Positions 45,454-60,500 of a stretch of 64,000 nucleotides of DNA are shown in pieces. Each line of letters begins with the position of its first letter. Within the stretch, counting starts at the first letter, position 1. A model generated the notes under the pieces. That model made no database searches. It worked only from the letters and a program-made list of their open reading frames with translations, and was not told where the DNA came from. Origin of the DNA: Vibrio gazogenes (lineage in GTDB: Bacteria > Pseudomonadota > Gammaproteobacteria > Enterobacterales > Vibrionaceae). The stretch spans positions 1,984,001-2,048,000 of the forward strand of contig NZ_CP092587.1 in the NCBI RefSeq assembly GCF_023920225.1. The letters are read 5' to 3'. The position numbers and the translations under genes are program-made.

Positions 45454-45484
45454 AAAGCCAGTGCGGAACTCCCACACTGGCTTT
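45454..45484. terminator. Bidirectional terminator
   Basis: AAAGCCAGTG and CACTGGCTTT form a perfect 10-bp stem with an 11-base loop, flanked by A and T runs. Shared by convergent DUF1415 and adhesin genes. Confidence 0.92.
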
Positions 45485-45513
45485 AATATTTCCGCAAAAA
45501 TGCAGCGACGTGA

Positions 45514-48500
45514 TTAACCGTGATATTTCACCGAGAACTCATGGTCATTAATAATCACTGCAATGGTGCTACTCGCATTAAAGCTGGAATCATAACCAAA
45601 GTCAGCAACATTCACATCGTTGATACTCAGGTGAGTCTGTCCATGCTCAGTTGTCACTTCAACATGTTGATCCAGATATTGCTGAATTGCATCATTATCC
45701 TGGTTATCTAAGGCATCGGCTAGCAGATTAGACAAGTCAATCGCATCTTCAGAACTTTGGAAATCCTGAATTTCATCAACAGAAGAAGAGTCCAGAACAA
45801 ACAGATCTTCACCTGCGCCACCAATCATCACATCAGAGCCATCCCCATGAGCGTCATCTTGTGAACCACCAATCAAGATATCATTACCAGCACCACCGGA
45901 GAGATAATCATCCCCCATACCACCAATCAAGATATCATCACCGACACTACCAGAGAGATAATCATCACCCTGACCACCAATCAGAATATCATCGCCGTCC
46001 CGGCCATATAAATAATCATCACCTCTTTCACCCTCAAGCAGATCGCCATCACCACCATAACTACTGATAAGTGTGTCATCACCATTTCCGCCGTTTAGCC
46101 AATCGGTACCACCGAGTCCACCATCAATCCAGTCGTCACCGTTATGGCCATCAATATGATCATTGTCGGGTGAGCCGACTAAGTGATTGCTGTGATTGTC
46201 ACCGTCAGTTTGCCAATAATGGTCAGCTGCAAATTGATCGATTCGGTCCTCATACCCTGCTGCCATTGCCTCATGATCAGTGATCACATCAACAGAACCG
46301 GCAGCAGTTACATCACCATTTACAGTTGGATAAGCGTCACTGCCAAGTACGGAATAATCACCCGTAACACCGTCCGTTACATCAGCCAACGAAACCGTTA
46401 ATTGATGGGCTTCACCCTGATCCCAATAAATTATTTCAACAGTCTGATAGCCGGATCCATCCACGGTAAAGGTAAAGGTATCGGTTGTCGCAGACTGAAT
46501 ACCGTCATATGCAGCGACAACGACGCCATTAATCTTAACCTGATAACCGTCATCCGCGGTGACTTTCATTGAATAAGTGCCACTATCAAGCGCAACACCA
46601 CCAGTCAAACGAACAACAGCATCTGATGAATTTTCCTTATTGTTGAAAACCACAGAGCTATCATCACCGGTATCTTCCAGCCACTCTTCGAGATTGGTGC
46701 GACCATTCAACCAGTAGGATGCATCATATCCCCCTAAGTCATGCGCAAATAAATCACTCTGATAATTGACTTGGGTCGAGGTAAATTCAGCATTCGGATC
46801 CTGATTCTGGATAATCCCCAATGCATCAGCAAGGCTATCGACATTATTCCAGTGATTAGACCAATCTTCCTGATAATTATAAAACTCACCATGAAGGCCT
46901 GAGCTCAACGGTGCGGCAGAATTTCCGGACACTTCGAAGTTGAGTGAACTGGTTGCACTATCGCCATCATTGTCCGTGACCACATAGTTAAATGAATCAG
47001 TTGCCGTTGTCCCTTCATCCAGAGCCGCCAGAGCATCTTCATTGACATCGTAGGTATAATGACCATCAGCGTAGACAGTAAGTGTACCGTATTCCCCATG
47101 GATTACCGTGTCACCATTATTCTCTGTCCCTGATTGCCACACCACGGAAGCCATGCCGTCAGCACCCGCATCATAATCGACCGTTCCTGTTACCATTTGG
47201 TCAGGATGAGAATCCGGAGGAGTGTTCAGACTAGCAACGAGCGTATAGGTTTCGGTTTCACCTTCTGCTGTCACGACAGATTTCGAAATTGTACCGTCGT
47301 CATTCTTAAAGCCTTCAATATCCAATCGATACATAACCCCATCGATTTCGACATCAACGTAATCCGTCGTCAACGTAATTGAATCACCATCAGTATTCGT
47401 GTTATTTGAAGTCTCATCATGATCAACATTTAAGTGAATGGTAATCGACTGGGTCACCCCATTCACTGTCACCTGAGTAACGACTGTTAATACCGTACTA
47501 TCCAGTGTCGACTCATTGCTCAATACCGAACCATTGTGGTGCACTAAGGTCGCCAGTTCAAATGGCTGCCCCTCAGTATAATGATGCGATCCTTGCTGTG
47601 ATGACACTTGATAAGAGGAGTAACTACTATCCCCCGGTCCCGAGGTTCCCCAAGTAATACTTGAATCCGTTTGTTGAGTGTGCCAACAGCCATTATCAAA
47701 AACAGAATTCCCCAATGACACTGTCGTCCCGGAAACCGAAAAATCAAAAGGCGCACCATCAGTTTCAACCACAACGTCTGTCGTATGGGAATCCGGTGAA
47801 TCATCTTCAATCGAGACTTGAATGGATTGAGTTGAAACCGTTTGACCATCATCTGCAGAGATACCGAAATCAACTTGAAGTGAATCTTCACCTGATGAGT
47901 CAGGATGATCAACCGGACCTTGCATATTAACCGTATATGAATAGTCGCCATCTCCCTCATCGGAAAGACTAATCGTCATCACGGTTTCACCATTTGCCTG
48001 ACCAATCAAAGAACCATCTTCCAGCAACGTCCAGATGATCGCGATACCATGGCTATATAATGCCGTTGTTGGCGCAACAAGTGACAATGTCACAGAAGAA
48101 GAGTCCGGATCAGAGACAGAAAAAGATCCTGAAGCTTGTCTGGCATTTGTTGTATCACGACTACCGGTCGTATCGGGGTTCCCCTGATTTAAACCTTCCT
48201 CAGAAATCGAGACTTGTTTTGCCGAATCATCCAAAGCAATAACAGGCGCATTATTCGTACCGGTAATATCAATCTCGATTTGCTTAGCGGTGCCGTCACT
48301 TGCCGTCAGGGTAATGGTATCAGTGACCTGCTCGCCATCCGCTAGGGACTGGGCTTTACTTTGATCTAAGGTATAAGTCCATTGACCGTTCACCAAGGTC
48401 AAACTACCGTAAGTACCACTGACCGTCGTATCGGCAAACGTCGGATTATCACTGGCATCTGCATCCGTAATCGCGATCGTACCACTGACCTGTGCCACAT

Positions 48501-51500
48501 CACCGATATCCCCTTCGGTCACGCTGCCGCTGAAGGTGCCGGTCACCACCGGCGCATCATCGGTACCGGTCACGGTAATGGTTAGCGTCGTCGTCACCGT
48601 CGCATCATGATCATCAGTCACAGTGACAGGCACTTGAATGACTTGCGTCTCGCCTTCCGCCAAAGCGTCATAATCAGAGGCATCAAAACTGTAGGTGCCA
48701 TCGGCATTTAAGGTCAAACCGGGCACGTATGATTCGGTGCTATATGTCAGACTGGCATCATCCGGTAAATCCACATCGGTCGCCGTGATACTACCGGTAA
48801 TCGTCGCGTCTTCAGTCACCGAGTCAGTCACGGCCTCTGCTACCGGTGCATCATTGGTACCCACCACCCGAATAGTCAGTGTCGTGGTCCCTGTCGCGCC
48901 AAGATCATCAGTCACCGTGACCGGTACTTCGATTATCTGTATTTCACCCGCAGTCAACGCATCATAGCTGGATGCATCAAAACTGTAAGTGCCATCAGCA
49001 TTGAGCGTCAAGCCTGCCACATTCGACTCGGTACTAAACGTCAGACTCGCGTCATCCGGTAAATCGACATCGGTGGCGATAATGCGACCAGTAATCGCAT
49101 TATCTTCCGCTACAATCCCCGCAGTTGTATCCACCACCGGTGCATCATTGGTTCCGGTCACAGTAATTGTCAGTGTCGTACCCGTCTCCGCACCGAGATC
49201 ATCGGTAACCGTGACAGGCACTTCAATCACCTGGGTCTCGCCTTCCTCTAAGGCGTCATAACCGGAAGCATCAAAACGATACGTCCCATCAGCATTGAGC
49301 GTCAGGCCTAACACATTTGATTCGGTGCTATACGTCAGACTGGCATCCGCCGGTAAGTCTACATCGGTCGCCGTAATACTGCCGGTAATGGTCGCGTCTT
49401 CCGTCACCGAGTCAGTCACTGCCTCTACTAGCGGCGCATCATTGGTACCCACCACCCGAATAGTCAGTGTCGTGGTCCCCGTCGCGCCAAGATCATCGGT
49501 CACCGTGATCGGTACTTTGATTATCTGTATTTCACCCGCAGCCAACGCATCATAGCTAGATGCATCAAAACTGTAAGTGCCATCAGCATTGAGCGTCAAG
49601 CCTGCCACATTCGACTCGGTACTAAACGTCAGACTTGCGTCATCCGGCAAATCAACATCGGTGGCAATGATATGACCGGTAATCGCGTTATCTTCCGCCA
49701 CTATCCCCATCGCCGTATGAGCTTGTGGCGCATCATTGGTGCCGATTACGGTAATCGTCAGTGTAGTGGCCGTCTCCGCACCCTGATCATCCGTCACTGT
49801 GACAGGCACTTTAATGACTTGCGTCTCACCTTCTGACAAATGGTCATAACTGGAGGCATCAAAGCTGTAGCTGCCGTTCGCATTGAAAGTTAGGCCGGAC
49901 ACTGTTGATTCGGTGCTATACGTCAGACTGGCGTCATCCGGTAAATCCACATCGCTCGCGGTGATATTGCCACTGATAGTCGTATCTTCACTAACCGAGC
50001 GGGTTACCGCCTCGGCCACTGGTGCATCATTGGTCCCGGTGATGGTAATCTTGATATCTTGTGTCGTGCCATCACTGGCCGTCAGGGTAATGGTATCCGT
50101 GACGATTTCATCCTGAGCCAGAGACTGGACTTGCTGTTGATTTAAGGTGTAGGTCCATTGACCGTCAACCAGAGTCACACTGCCGTAAGTGCCACTGACC
50201 GTGGTATCGGCAAACACCGGCGTATCCCCGGCATCCGCATCCGTAATCGCAAGACTGCCACTGACCTGCGCCACATCACCGATATCCCCTTCGGTCACAC
50301 TGCCGCTAAAAGAGCCGGTCACCACCGGCGCATCATCTGTGCCGGTCACTGTAATCGTCAGGGTGGTGGTCGTCTCCGCACCCTGATCATCAGTCACTGT
50401 GACAGGCACTTTAATAACTTGCGTCTCACCTTCTGACAAATGGTCATAGCCGGAGGCATCAAAGCTGTAAGAGCCGTCCGCATTGAGTGTCAGGCCTAAC
50501 ACATTTGATTCGGTGCTATATGTCAGACTGGCGTCATCCGGTAAATCCACATCGCTCGCGGTGATGCTGCCACTGATGGTCGCATCTTCACTGACCGAGC
50601 GGGTGACCGCCTCGGCCACCGGCGCATCATTGGTGCCCACTACCGTAATGGTGAGCGTGGTCTCGGCTGTCGCACCGCGATCATCGGTGACCGTGATCGG
50701 TACTTCGATCACCTGTTTCTCACCTGCGCCCAGGGCGTCATAACCAGAGGCATCAAAGCTGTAGCTACCGTCCGCATTGAAAGTCAGGCCGGACACCGTT
50801 GATTCGGTGCTATATGTCAGACTGGCGTCATCCGGTAAATCCACATCGCTCGCGGTGATGCTACCGGTAATGGTCGCATCTTCACTGACCGAGCGGGTCA
50901 CCGCCTCAGCCACCGGCGCATCGTTGGTGCCCACCACCGTAATAGTGAGCGTGGTCTCGGCTGTCGCACCGCGATCATCGGTGACGGTCACGGGTACTTC
51001 AATCACCTGTTTCTCACCTACAGCCAACGCATCATAGCCGGAGGCAGCAAAGCTGTAGCTGCCGTCCGCATTGAGTGTCAGGCCTAACACATTTGATTCG
51101 GTGCTATACGTCAGACTGGCATCATCCGGTAAATCCACATCGGTGGCGGCGATATTGCCGGTAATGGTCGCATCTTCACTGACCGAGCGGGTTACCGCCT
51201 CGGCCACCGGCGCATCATTGGTGCCCACCACCGTAATGGTGAGCGTGGTCTCGGCCGTCGCACCGCGATCATCGGTGACGGTGACAGGCACTTCGATCAC
51301 CTGTTTCTCACCTACAGCCAACGCATCATAGCCGGAGGCATCAAAGCTGTAGCTGCCGTCCGCATTGAGTGTCAGGCCGACAACATTCGACTCGGTGGTA
51401 AACACCAGATCTTGCCCGTCGGGTAAATCGACATCGGTCGCCGTGACACTGCCGGTAATAGTCGCATCTTCACTGACCGAGCGGGTCACCGCCTCGGCCA

Positions 51501-54500
51501 CCGGCGCATCGTTGGTGCCCACCACCGTAATGGTGAGCGTGGTCTCGGCTGTCGCACCGCGATCATCGGTGACGGTCACGGGTACTTCAATCACCTGTTT
51601 CTCACCTACAGCCAACGCATCATAGCCGGAGGCATCAAAGCTGTAAGAGCCATCCGCATTGAGTGTCAGGCCGGACACCGTTGATTCGGTGCTATACGTC
51701 AGACTCGCATCATCCGGTAAATCCACATCGGTCGCGGTAATATTGCCGGTAATGGTCGCATCTTCACTAACCGAGCGGGTTACCGCCTCGGCCACCGGCG
51801 CATCATTGGTGCCAGTGATGGTAATGGTCAGTGTCGTGGTCACTGTCGCGCCGCGATCATCCGTCACGGTCACGGGTACTTCAAACTCTTGTGTCTCACC
51901 CACACCCAGCGCGTCATAACCAGAGGCATCAAAGCTGTAACTGCCGTCCGCATTGAGTGTCAGGCCGGACACCGTTGATTCAGTGCTATACGTCAGACTG
52001 GCATCATCCGGTAAATCCACATCGGTGGCGGTAATATTGCCGGTAATGGTCGCATCTTCACTAACCGAGCGGGTTACCGCCTCGGCCACCGGCGCATCAT
52101 TGGTGCCCACCACCGTAATGGTGAGCGTGGTCTCGGCTGTCGCACCGCGATCATCGGTGACTGTGATCGGTACTTCAATCACCTGTTTCTCACCCGCAGC
52201 CAGCGCATCATAGCCGGAGGCATCAAAGCTGTAAGAGCCGTCCGTATTGAGTGTCAGTCCAGACACCGTTGATTCGGCGCTATATGTCAGACTCGCGTCA
52301 TCCGGTAAATCCACATCGGTGGCGGTGATATTGCCGGTAATGGTCGCATCTTCACTAACCGAGCGGGTCACCGCCTCAACCACCGGCGCATCATTGGTGC
52401 CCACCACCGTAATGGTGAGCGTGGTCTCAGCCGTCGCACCGCGATCATCGGTGACCGTGATCGGTACTTCGATCACCTGTTTCTCACCTGCGCCCAGGGC
52501 GTCATAACCAGAGGCATCAAAGCTGTAGCTACCGTCCGCATTGAAAGTCAGGCCGGCCACCGTTGATTCGGTGCTATATGTCAGACTGGCGTCATCCGGT
52601 AAATCCACATCGCTCGCGGTGATATTGCCACTGATGGTCGTATCTTCACTAACCGAGCGGGTTACCGCCTCGACCACTGGTGCATCATTGGTCCCGGTGA
52701 TGGTAATCGTCAGGGTGGTCGTTACTGTCGCACCACGATCATCCGTCACGGTCACAGGTACTTCAATTTCTTGTGTTTCACCTGCGCCCAGGGCGTCATA
52801 ACCAGAGGCATCAAAACTGTAGCTGCCGTCCGCATTGAAGGTCAGGCCGGACACTGTTGATTCGGTGCTATACGTCAGACTGGCGTCATCCGGTAAATCC
52901 ACATCGCTCGCGGTGATATTGCCACTGATAGTCGTATCTTCACTAACCGAGCGGGTTACCGCCTCGGCCACTGGTGCATCATTGGTCCCGGTGATGGTAA
53001 TCTTGATATCTTGTGTCGTGCCATCACTGGCCGTCAGGGTAATGGTATCCGTGACGGTTTCATCCTGGGCCAGAGACTGGACTTGCTGTTGATTTAAGGT
53101 GTAGGTCCATTGACCGTCAACCAGAGTCAGACTGCCGTAAGTGCCACTGACCGTGGTATCGGCAAACACCGGCGTATCCCCGGCATCCGCATCCGTAATC
53201 GCAAGACTGCCACTGACCTGCGCCACATCACCGATATCCCCTTCGGTCACACTGCCGCTGAAAGAGCCGGTCACCACCGGCGCATCATCTGTGCCGGTCA
53301 CTGTAATCGTCAGGGTGGTGGTCGTCTCCGCACCCTGATCATCAGTCACTGTGACAGGCACTTTAATAACTTGCGTCTCACCTTCTGACAAATGGTCATA
53401 GCCGGAGGCATCAAAGCTGTAGCTGCCGTCCGCATTGAAGGTCAGGCCGGACACCGTTGATTCAGTGCTATACGTCAGACTCGCGTCATTCGGTAAATCC
53501 ACATCAGTCGCCGTGATATTACCGGTAATGGTCGCATCTTCACTAACCGAGCGGGTGACCGCCTCGGCCACCGGCGCATCATTGGTACCCACCACCGTAA
53601 TGGTGAGCGTGGTCTCAGCCGTCGCACCGCGATCATCGGTGACGGTGACAGGCACTTCGATCACCTGTTTCTCACCCGCAGCCAACGCATCATAGCCGGA
53701 GGCATCAAAGCTGTAAGAGCCGTCCACATTGAGTGTCAGGCCGGACACCGTTGATTCGGTGCTATACGTTAGACTGGCATCATCCGGTAAATCCACATCG
53801 CTAGCGGTGATATTGCCGGTAATGGTCGCATCTTCACTGACCGAGCGGGTGACCGCCTCGGCCACCGGCGCATCATTAGTGCCCACCACCGTAATGGTGA
53901 GCGTGGTCTCAGCCGTCGCACCGCGATCATCGGTGACTGTGATCGGTACTTCAATCACCTGTTTCTCACCTACAGCCAACGCATCATAGCCGGAGGCATC
54001 AAAGCTGTAAGTACCGTCCGTATTAAGCGTCAGGCCGGCAACATTCGACTCGGTAGTAAACACCAGATCTTGCCCGTCGGGTAAATCGACATCGGTCGCC
54101 GTGACACTGCCGGTAATAGTCGCATCTTCACTGACCGAGCGGGTCACCGCCTCGGCCACCGGCGCATCGTTGGTACCCACCACCGTAATGGTGAGCGTGG
54201 TCTCGGCCGTCGCACCGCGATCATCGGTCACGGTGACAGGCACTTCGATCACCTGTTTATCACCCGCAGCCAACACATCATAGCCGGAGGCATCAAAACT
54301 GTAAGTGCCGTCCGTATTGAGCGTCAGGCCGGCAACATTCGACTCGGTGGTAAACACCAGATCTTGCCCGTCGGGTAAATCGACATCGGTCGCCGTGACA
54401 CTGCCGGTAATGGTCGCATCTTCCGCCACTATTCCCACCGCAGTCTGCGCCTCCGGTGCATCATTGGTACCCACCACCGTAATGGTGAGCGTGGTTTCAG

Positions 54501-57500
54501 CCGTCGCGCCGCGATCATCGGTGACGGTCACGGGTACTTCAATCACCTGTTTCTCACCTACAGCCAACGCATCATAGCCGGAGGCATCAAAGCTGTAAGA
54601 GCCATCCGCATTGAGTGTCAGGCCTAACACATTTGATTCGGTGCTATACGTCAGACTCGCGTCATCCGGTAAATCCACATCGGTGGCGGTAATATTGCCG
54701 GTAATGGTCGCATCTTCACTAACCGAGCGGGTCACCGCCTCAACCACCGGCGCATCATTGGTGCCCACCACCGTAATGGTGAGCGTGGTCTCAGCCGTCG
54801 CACCGCGATCATCGGTGACCGTGATCGGTACTTCGATCACCTGTTTCTCACCTGCGCCCAGGGCGTCATAACCAGAGGCATCAAAGCTGTAGCTACCGTC
54901 CGCATTGAAAGTCAGGCCGGCCACCGTTGATTCGGTGCTATATGTCAGACTGGCGTCATCCGGTAAATCCACATCGGTGGCGGTAATATTGCCGGTAATG
55001 GTCGCATCTTCACTGACTGAGCGGGTGACCGCCTCGACCACTGGTGCATCATTGGTCCCGGTCACGGTAATCGTCAGGGTGGTCGTTACTGTCGCACCAC
55101 GATCATCCGTCACGGTCACAGGTACTTCAATTTCTTGTGTTTCACCTGCGCCCAGGGCGTCATAACCAGAGGCATCAAAACTGTAGCTGCCGTCCGCATT
55201 GAAGGTCAGGCCGGACACTGTTGATTCGGTGCTATACGTCAGACTGGCGTCATCCGGTAAATCCACATCGCTCGCGGTGATATTGCCACTGATAGTCGTA
55301 TCTTCACTAACCGAGCGGGTTACCGCCTCGGCCACTGGTGCATCATTGGTCCCGGTGATGGTAATCTTGATATCTTGTGTCGTGCCATCACTGGCCGTCA
55401 GGGTAATGGTATCCGTGACGGTTTCATCCTGGGCCAGAGACTGGACTTGCTGTTGATTTAAGGTGTAGGTCCATTGACCGTCAACCAGAGTCAGACTGCC
55501 GTAAGTGCCACTGACCGTGGTATCGGCAAACACCGGCGTATCCCCGGCATCCGCATCCGTAATCGCAAGACTGCCACTGACCTGCGCCACATCACCGATA
55601 TCCCCTTCGGTCACACTGCCGCTGAAAGAGCCGGTCACCACCGGCGCATCATCTGTGCCGGTCACTGTAATCGTCAGGGTGGTGGTCGTCTCCGCACCCT
55701 GATCATCAGTCACTGTGACAGGCACTTTAATAACTTGCGTCTCACCTTCTGACAAATGGTCATAGCCGGAGGCATCAAAGCTGTAGCTGCCGTCCGCATT
55801 GAAGGTCAGGCCGGACACCGTTGATTCAGTGCTATATGTCAGACTGGCGTCATCCGGTAAATCCACATCGGTGGCGGTAATATTGCCGGTAATGGTCGCA
55901 TCTTCACTGACTGAGCGGGTGACCGCCTCGACCACTGGTGCATCATTGGTCCCGGTCACGGTAATCGTCAGGGTGGTCGTTACTGTCGCGCCGCGATCAT
56001 CCGTCACGGTCACAGGTACTTCAATTTCTTGTGTCTCACCCGCGCCCAGCGCGTCATAACCAGAGGCATCAAAGCTGTAGCTGCCGTCCGCATTGAGTGT
56101 CAGGCCGGACACCGTTGATTCGGTGCTATACGTCAGACTGGCGTCATCCGGTAAATCCACATCGGTCGCCGTGATATTGCCGGTAATGGTCGCATCTTCA
56201 CTGACCGAGCGGGTGACCGCCTCGGCCTCCGGTGCATCATTGGTCCCGGTCACGGTAATCGTCAGTGTCGTGGTCACTGTCGCGCCGCGATCATCCGTCA
56301 CGGTCACAGGCACTTCAATTTCTTGTGTCTCACCCACACCCAGCGCGTCATAACCAGAGGCATCAAAGCTGTAAGTACCGTCCGCATTGAAGGTCAGGCC
56401 GGACACCGTTGATTCGGTGCTGAATGTCAGACTAGCATCATCCGGTAAATCCACATCGCTAGCGGTGATATTACCGGTAATGGTCGCATCTTCACTGACC
56501 GAGCGGGTCACCGCCTCGGCCACCGGCGCATCGTTGGTACCCACCACCGTAATGGTGAGCGTGGTCTCGACCGTCGCACCGCGATCATCGGTGACGGTGA
56601 CAGGCACTTCGATCACCTGTTTCTCACCCGCAGCCAACGCATCATAGCCGGAGGCATCAAAGCTATAACTGCCGTCCGCATTAAGCGTCAGGCCGGCAAC
56701 ATTCGACTCGGTGGTAAACACCAGATCTTGCCCGTCGGGTAAATCGACATCGGTCGCCGTAATACTGCCGGTAATCGTCGCATCTTCCGCCACTATTCCC
56801 ACCGCGGCCTGCGCCTCCGGCGCATCATTGGTGCCCACCACCGTAATGGTAAGCGTGGTCTCAGCCGTCGCACCGCGATCATCCGTCACGGTCACAGGCA
56901 CTTCGATCACCTGTTTCTCACCCGCAGCCAGCGCATCATAGCCGGAGGCATCAAAACTGTAACTGCCGTCCGCATTAAGCGTCAGGCCAGCAACATTCGA
57001 CTCGGTGGTAAACACCAGATCTTGCCCGTCGGGTAAATCGACATCGGTCGCCGTGACACTGCCGGTAATCGTCGCATCTTCCGCCACTATTCCCACCGCG
57101 GCCTGCGCCTCCGGCGCATCATTGGTGCCCACCACCGTAATGGTAAGCGTGGTCTCAGCCGTCGCACCGCGATCATCCGTCACGGTCACAGGCACTTCGA
57201 TCACCTGTTTCTCACCCGCAGCCAGCGCATCATAGCCGGAGGCATCAAAACTGTAACTGCCGTCCGCATTAAGCGTCAGGCCGGCAACATTCGACTCGGT
57301 GGTAAACACCAGATCTTGCCCGTCGGGTAAATCGACATCGGTCGCCGTGACACTGCCGGTAATAGTCGCATCTTCCGCCACTATTCCCACCGCAGTCTGC
57401 GCCTCCGGTGCATCATTGGTACCCACCACCGTAATGGTGAGCGTGGTTTCAGCCGTCGCGCCACGATCATCGGTGACTGTGATCGGTACTTCAATCACCT

Positions 57501-60500
57501 GTTTCTCACCCGCAGCCAACGCATCATAGCCGGAGGCATCAAAGCTGTAGCTCCCGTCCGCATTAAGCGTCAGGCCGGCAACATTCGACTCGGTGGTAAA
57601 CACCAGATCTTGCCCGTCGGGTAAATCGACATCGGTCGCCGTAATACTGCCGGTAATAGTCGCATCTTCCGCCACTATTCCCACCGCGGCCTGCGCCTCC
57701 GGCGCATCATTGGTGCCCACCACCGTAATGGTAAGCGTGGTCTCAGCCGTCGCACCGCGATCATCCGTCACGGTGACAGGCACTTCGATCACCTGTTTCT
57801 CACCCGCAGCCAGCGCATCATAGCCGGAGGCATCAAAACTGTAACTGCCGTCCGCATTAAGCGTCAGGCCGGCAACATTCGACTCGGTGGTAAACACCAG
57901 ATCTTGCCCGTCGGGTAAATCGACATCGGTCGCCGTGACACTGCCGGTAATAGTCGCATCTTCCGCCACTATTCCCACCGCAGTCTGCGCCTCCGGTGCA
58001 TCATTGGTACCCACCACCGTAATGGTGAGCGTGGTTTCAGCCGTCGCGCCACGATCATCGGTGACTGTGATCGGTACTTCAATCACCTGTTTCTCACCTG
58101 CAGCCAGCGCGTCATAGCTGGAGGCATCAAAACTGTAACTGCCGTCCGCATTAAGCGTCAGGCCGGCAACATTCGACTCGGTGGTAAACACCAGATCTTG
58201 CCCGTCGGGTAAATCGACATCGGTCGCCGTGACACTGCCGGTAATAGTCGCATCTTCCGCCACTATTCCCACCGCAGCCTGCGCTTCCGGTGCATCATTG
58301 GTGCCTACCACCGTAATGGTGAGCGTGGTCTCGGCTGTCGCACCGCGATCATCGGTGACCGTGATCGGCACTTCGATCACCTGTTCCTCACCTGCGCCTA
58401 GGGCGTCATAACCAGAGGCATCAAAGCTGTAGCTGCCATCCGCATTGAGTGTCAGGCCGGACACCGTTGATTCGGTGCTATACGTCAGACTCGCGTCATC
58501 CGGTAAATCCACATCGGTGGCGGTAATATTGCCGGTAATGGTCGCATCTTCACTGACCGAGCGGGTCACCGCCTCGGCCACCGGCGCATCATTAGTGCCC
58601 ACCACCGTAATGGTGAGCGTGGTCTCGGCTGTCGCACCGCGATCATCCGTCACGGTCACGGGTACTTCAATCACCTGTTTCTCACCTACAGCCAACGCAT
58701 CATAGCCGGAGGCAGCAAAGCTGTAAGAGCCATCCGCATTGAGTGTCAGGCCGGACACCGTTGATTCGGTGCTATACGTCAGACTCGCGTCATCCGGTAA
58801 ATCCACATCGGTGGCGGTAATATTGCCGGTAATGGTCGCATCTTCACTGACCGAGCGGGTGACCGCCTCGGCCACCGGCGCATCATTGGTCCCGGTCACG
58901 GTAATCGTCAGGGTGGTAGTGACTGTCGCACCACGATCATCCGTCACGGTCACAGGTACTTCAATTTCTTGTGTTTCACCTGCGCCTAGGGCGTCATAAC
59001 CAGAGGCATCAAAACTGTAGCTGCCGTCCGCATTGAAGGTCAGGCCGGACACTGTTGATTCAGCGCTGAACGTTAGACTAGCGTCATTCGGTAAATCCAC
59101 ATCGGTGGCGGTAATATTGCCGGTAATGGTCGCATCTTCACTGACTGAGCGGGTGACCGCCTCGACCACCGGTGCATCATTGGTCCCGGTCACGGTAATC
59201 GTCAGGGTGGTAGTGACTGTTGCGCCACGATCATCCGTCACAGTCACGGGCACTTCAATTTCTTGTGTCTCACCCGCGCCTAGGGCGTCATAACCAGAGG
59301 CATCAAAGCTGTAGCTACCGTCCGCATTGAAAGTCAGGCCGGACACCGTTGATTCAGTGCTGAATGTCAGACTGGCGTCATCCGGTAAATCCACATCGGT
59401 GGCGGTAATATTGCCGGTAATGGTCGCATCTTCACTGACTGAGCGGGTGACCGCCTCGACCACCGGTGCATCATTGGTCCCGGTCACGGTAATCGTCAGG
59501 GTGGTAGTGACTGTTGCGCCACGATCATCCGTCACAGTCACGGGCACTTCAATTTCTTGTGTCTCACCCGCGCCTAGGGCGTCATAACCAGAGGCATCAA
59601 AGCTGTAGCTACCGTCCGCATTGAAAGTCAGGCCGGACACCGTTGATTCAGTGCTGAATGTCAGACTGGCGTCATCCGGTAAATCCACATCGCTCGCGGT
59701 GATGCTGCCACTGATGGTCGCATCTTCACTAACCGAGCGGGTCACCGCCTCGGCCACCGGCGCATCGTTGGTCCCGGTCACGGTAATCGTCAGTGTGGTC
59801 GTTACTGTCGCGCCGCGATCATCCGTCACGGTCACAGGTACTTCAATTTCTTGTGTCTCACCCGCGCCCAGCGCGTCATAACCAGAGGCATCAAAGCTGT
59901 AGCTGCCGTCCGCATTGAGTGTCAGGCCGGACACCGTTGATTCGGTGCTATACGTCAGACTGGCGTCATCCGGTAAATCCACATCGGTCGCCGTGATATT
60001 GCCGGTAATGGTCGCATCTTCACTGACCGAGCGGGTGACCGCCTCGGCCTCCGGTGCATCATTGGTCCCGGTCACGGTAATCGTCAGTGTCGTGGTCACT
60101 GTCGCGCCGCGATCATCCGTCACGGTCACAGGCACTTCAATTTCTTGTGTCTCACCCACACCCAGCGCGTCATAACCAGAGGCATCAAAGCTGTAAGTAC
60201 CGTCCGCATTGAAGGTCAGGCCGGACACCGTTGATTCGGTGCTGAATGTCAGACTAGCATCATCCGGTAAATCCACATCGCTAGCGGTGATATTACCGGT
60301 AATGGTCGCATCTTCACTGACCGAGCGGGTCACCGCCTCGGCCACCGGCGCATCGTTGGTACCCACCACCGTAATGGTGAGCGTGGTCTCGACCGTCGCA
60401 CCGCGATCATCGGTGACGGTGACAGGCACTTCGATCACCTGTTTCTCACCCGCAGCCAACGCATCATAGCCGGAGGCATCAAAGCTGTAGCTGCCGTCTG

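Noticed and set aside
45861..46283. Histidine-rich plus-strand open frames opposite the RTX region
   Set aside because: The histidine richness is the reverse reading of the Asp/Gly-rich calcium-binding repeats of the adhesin.
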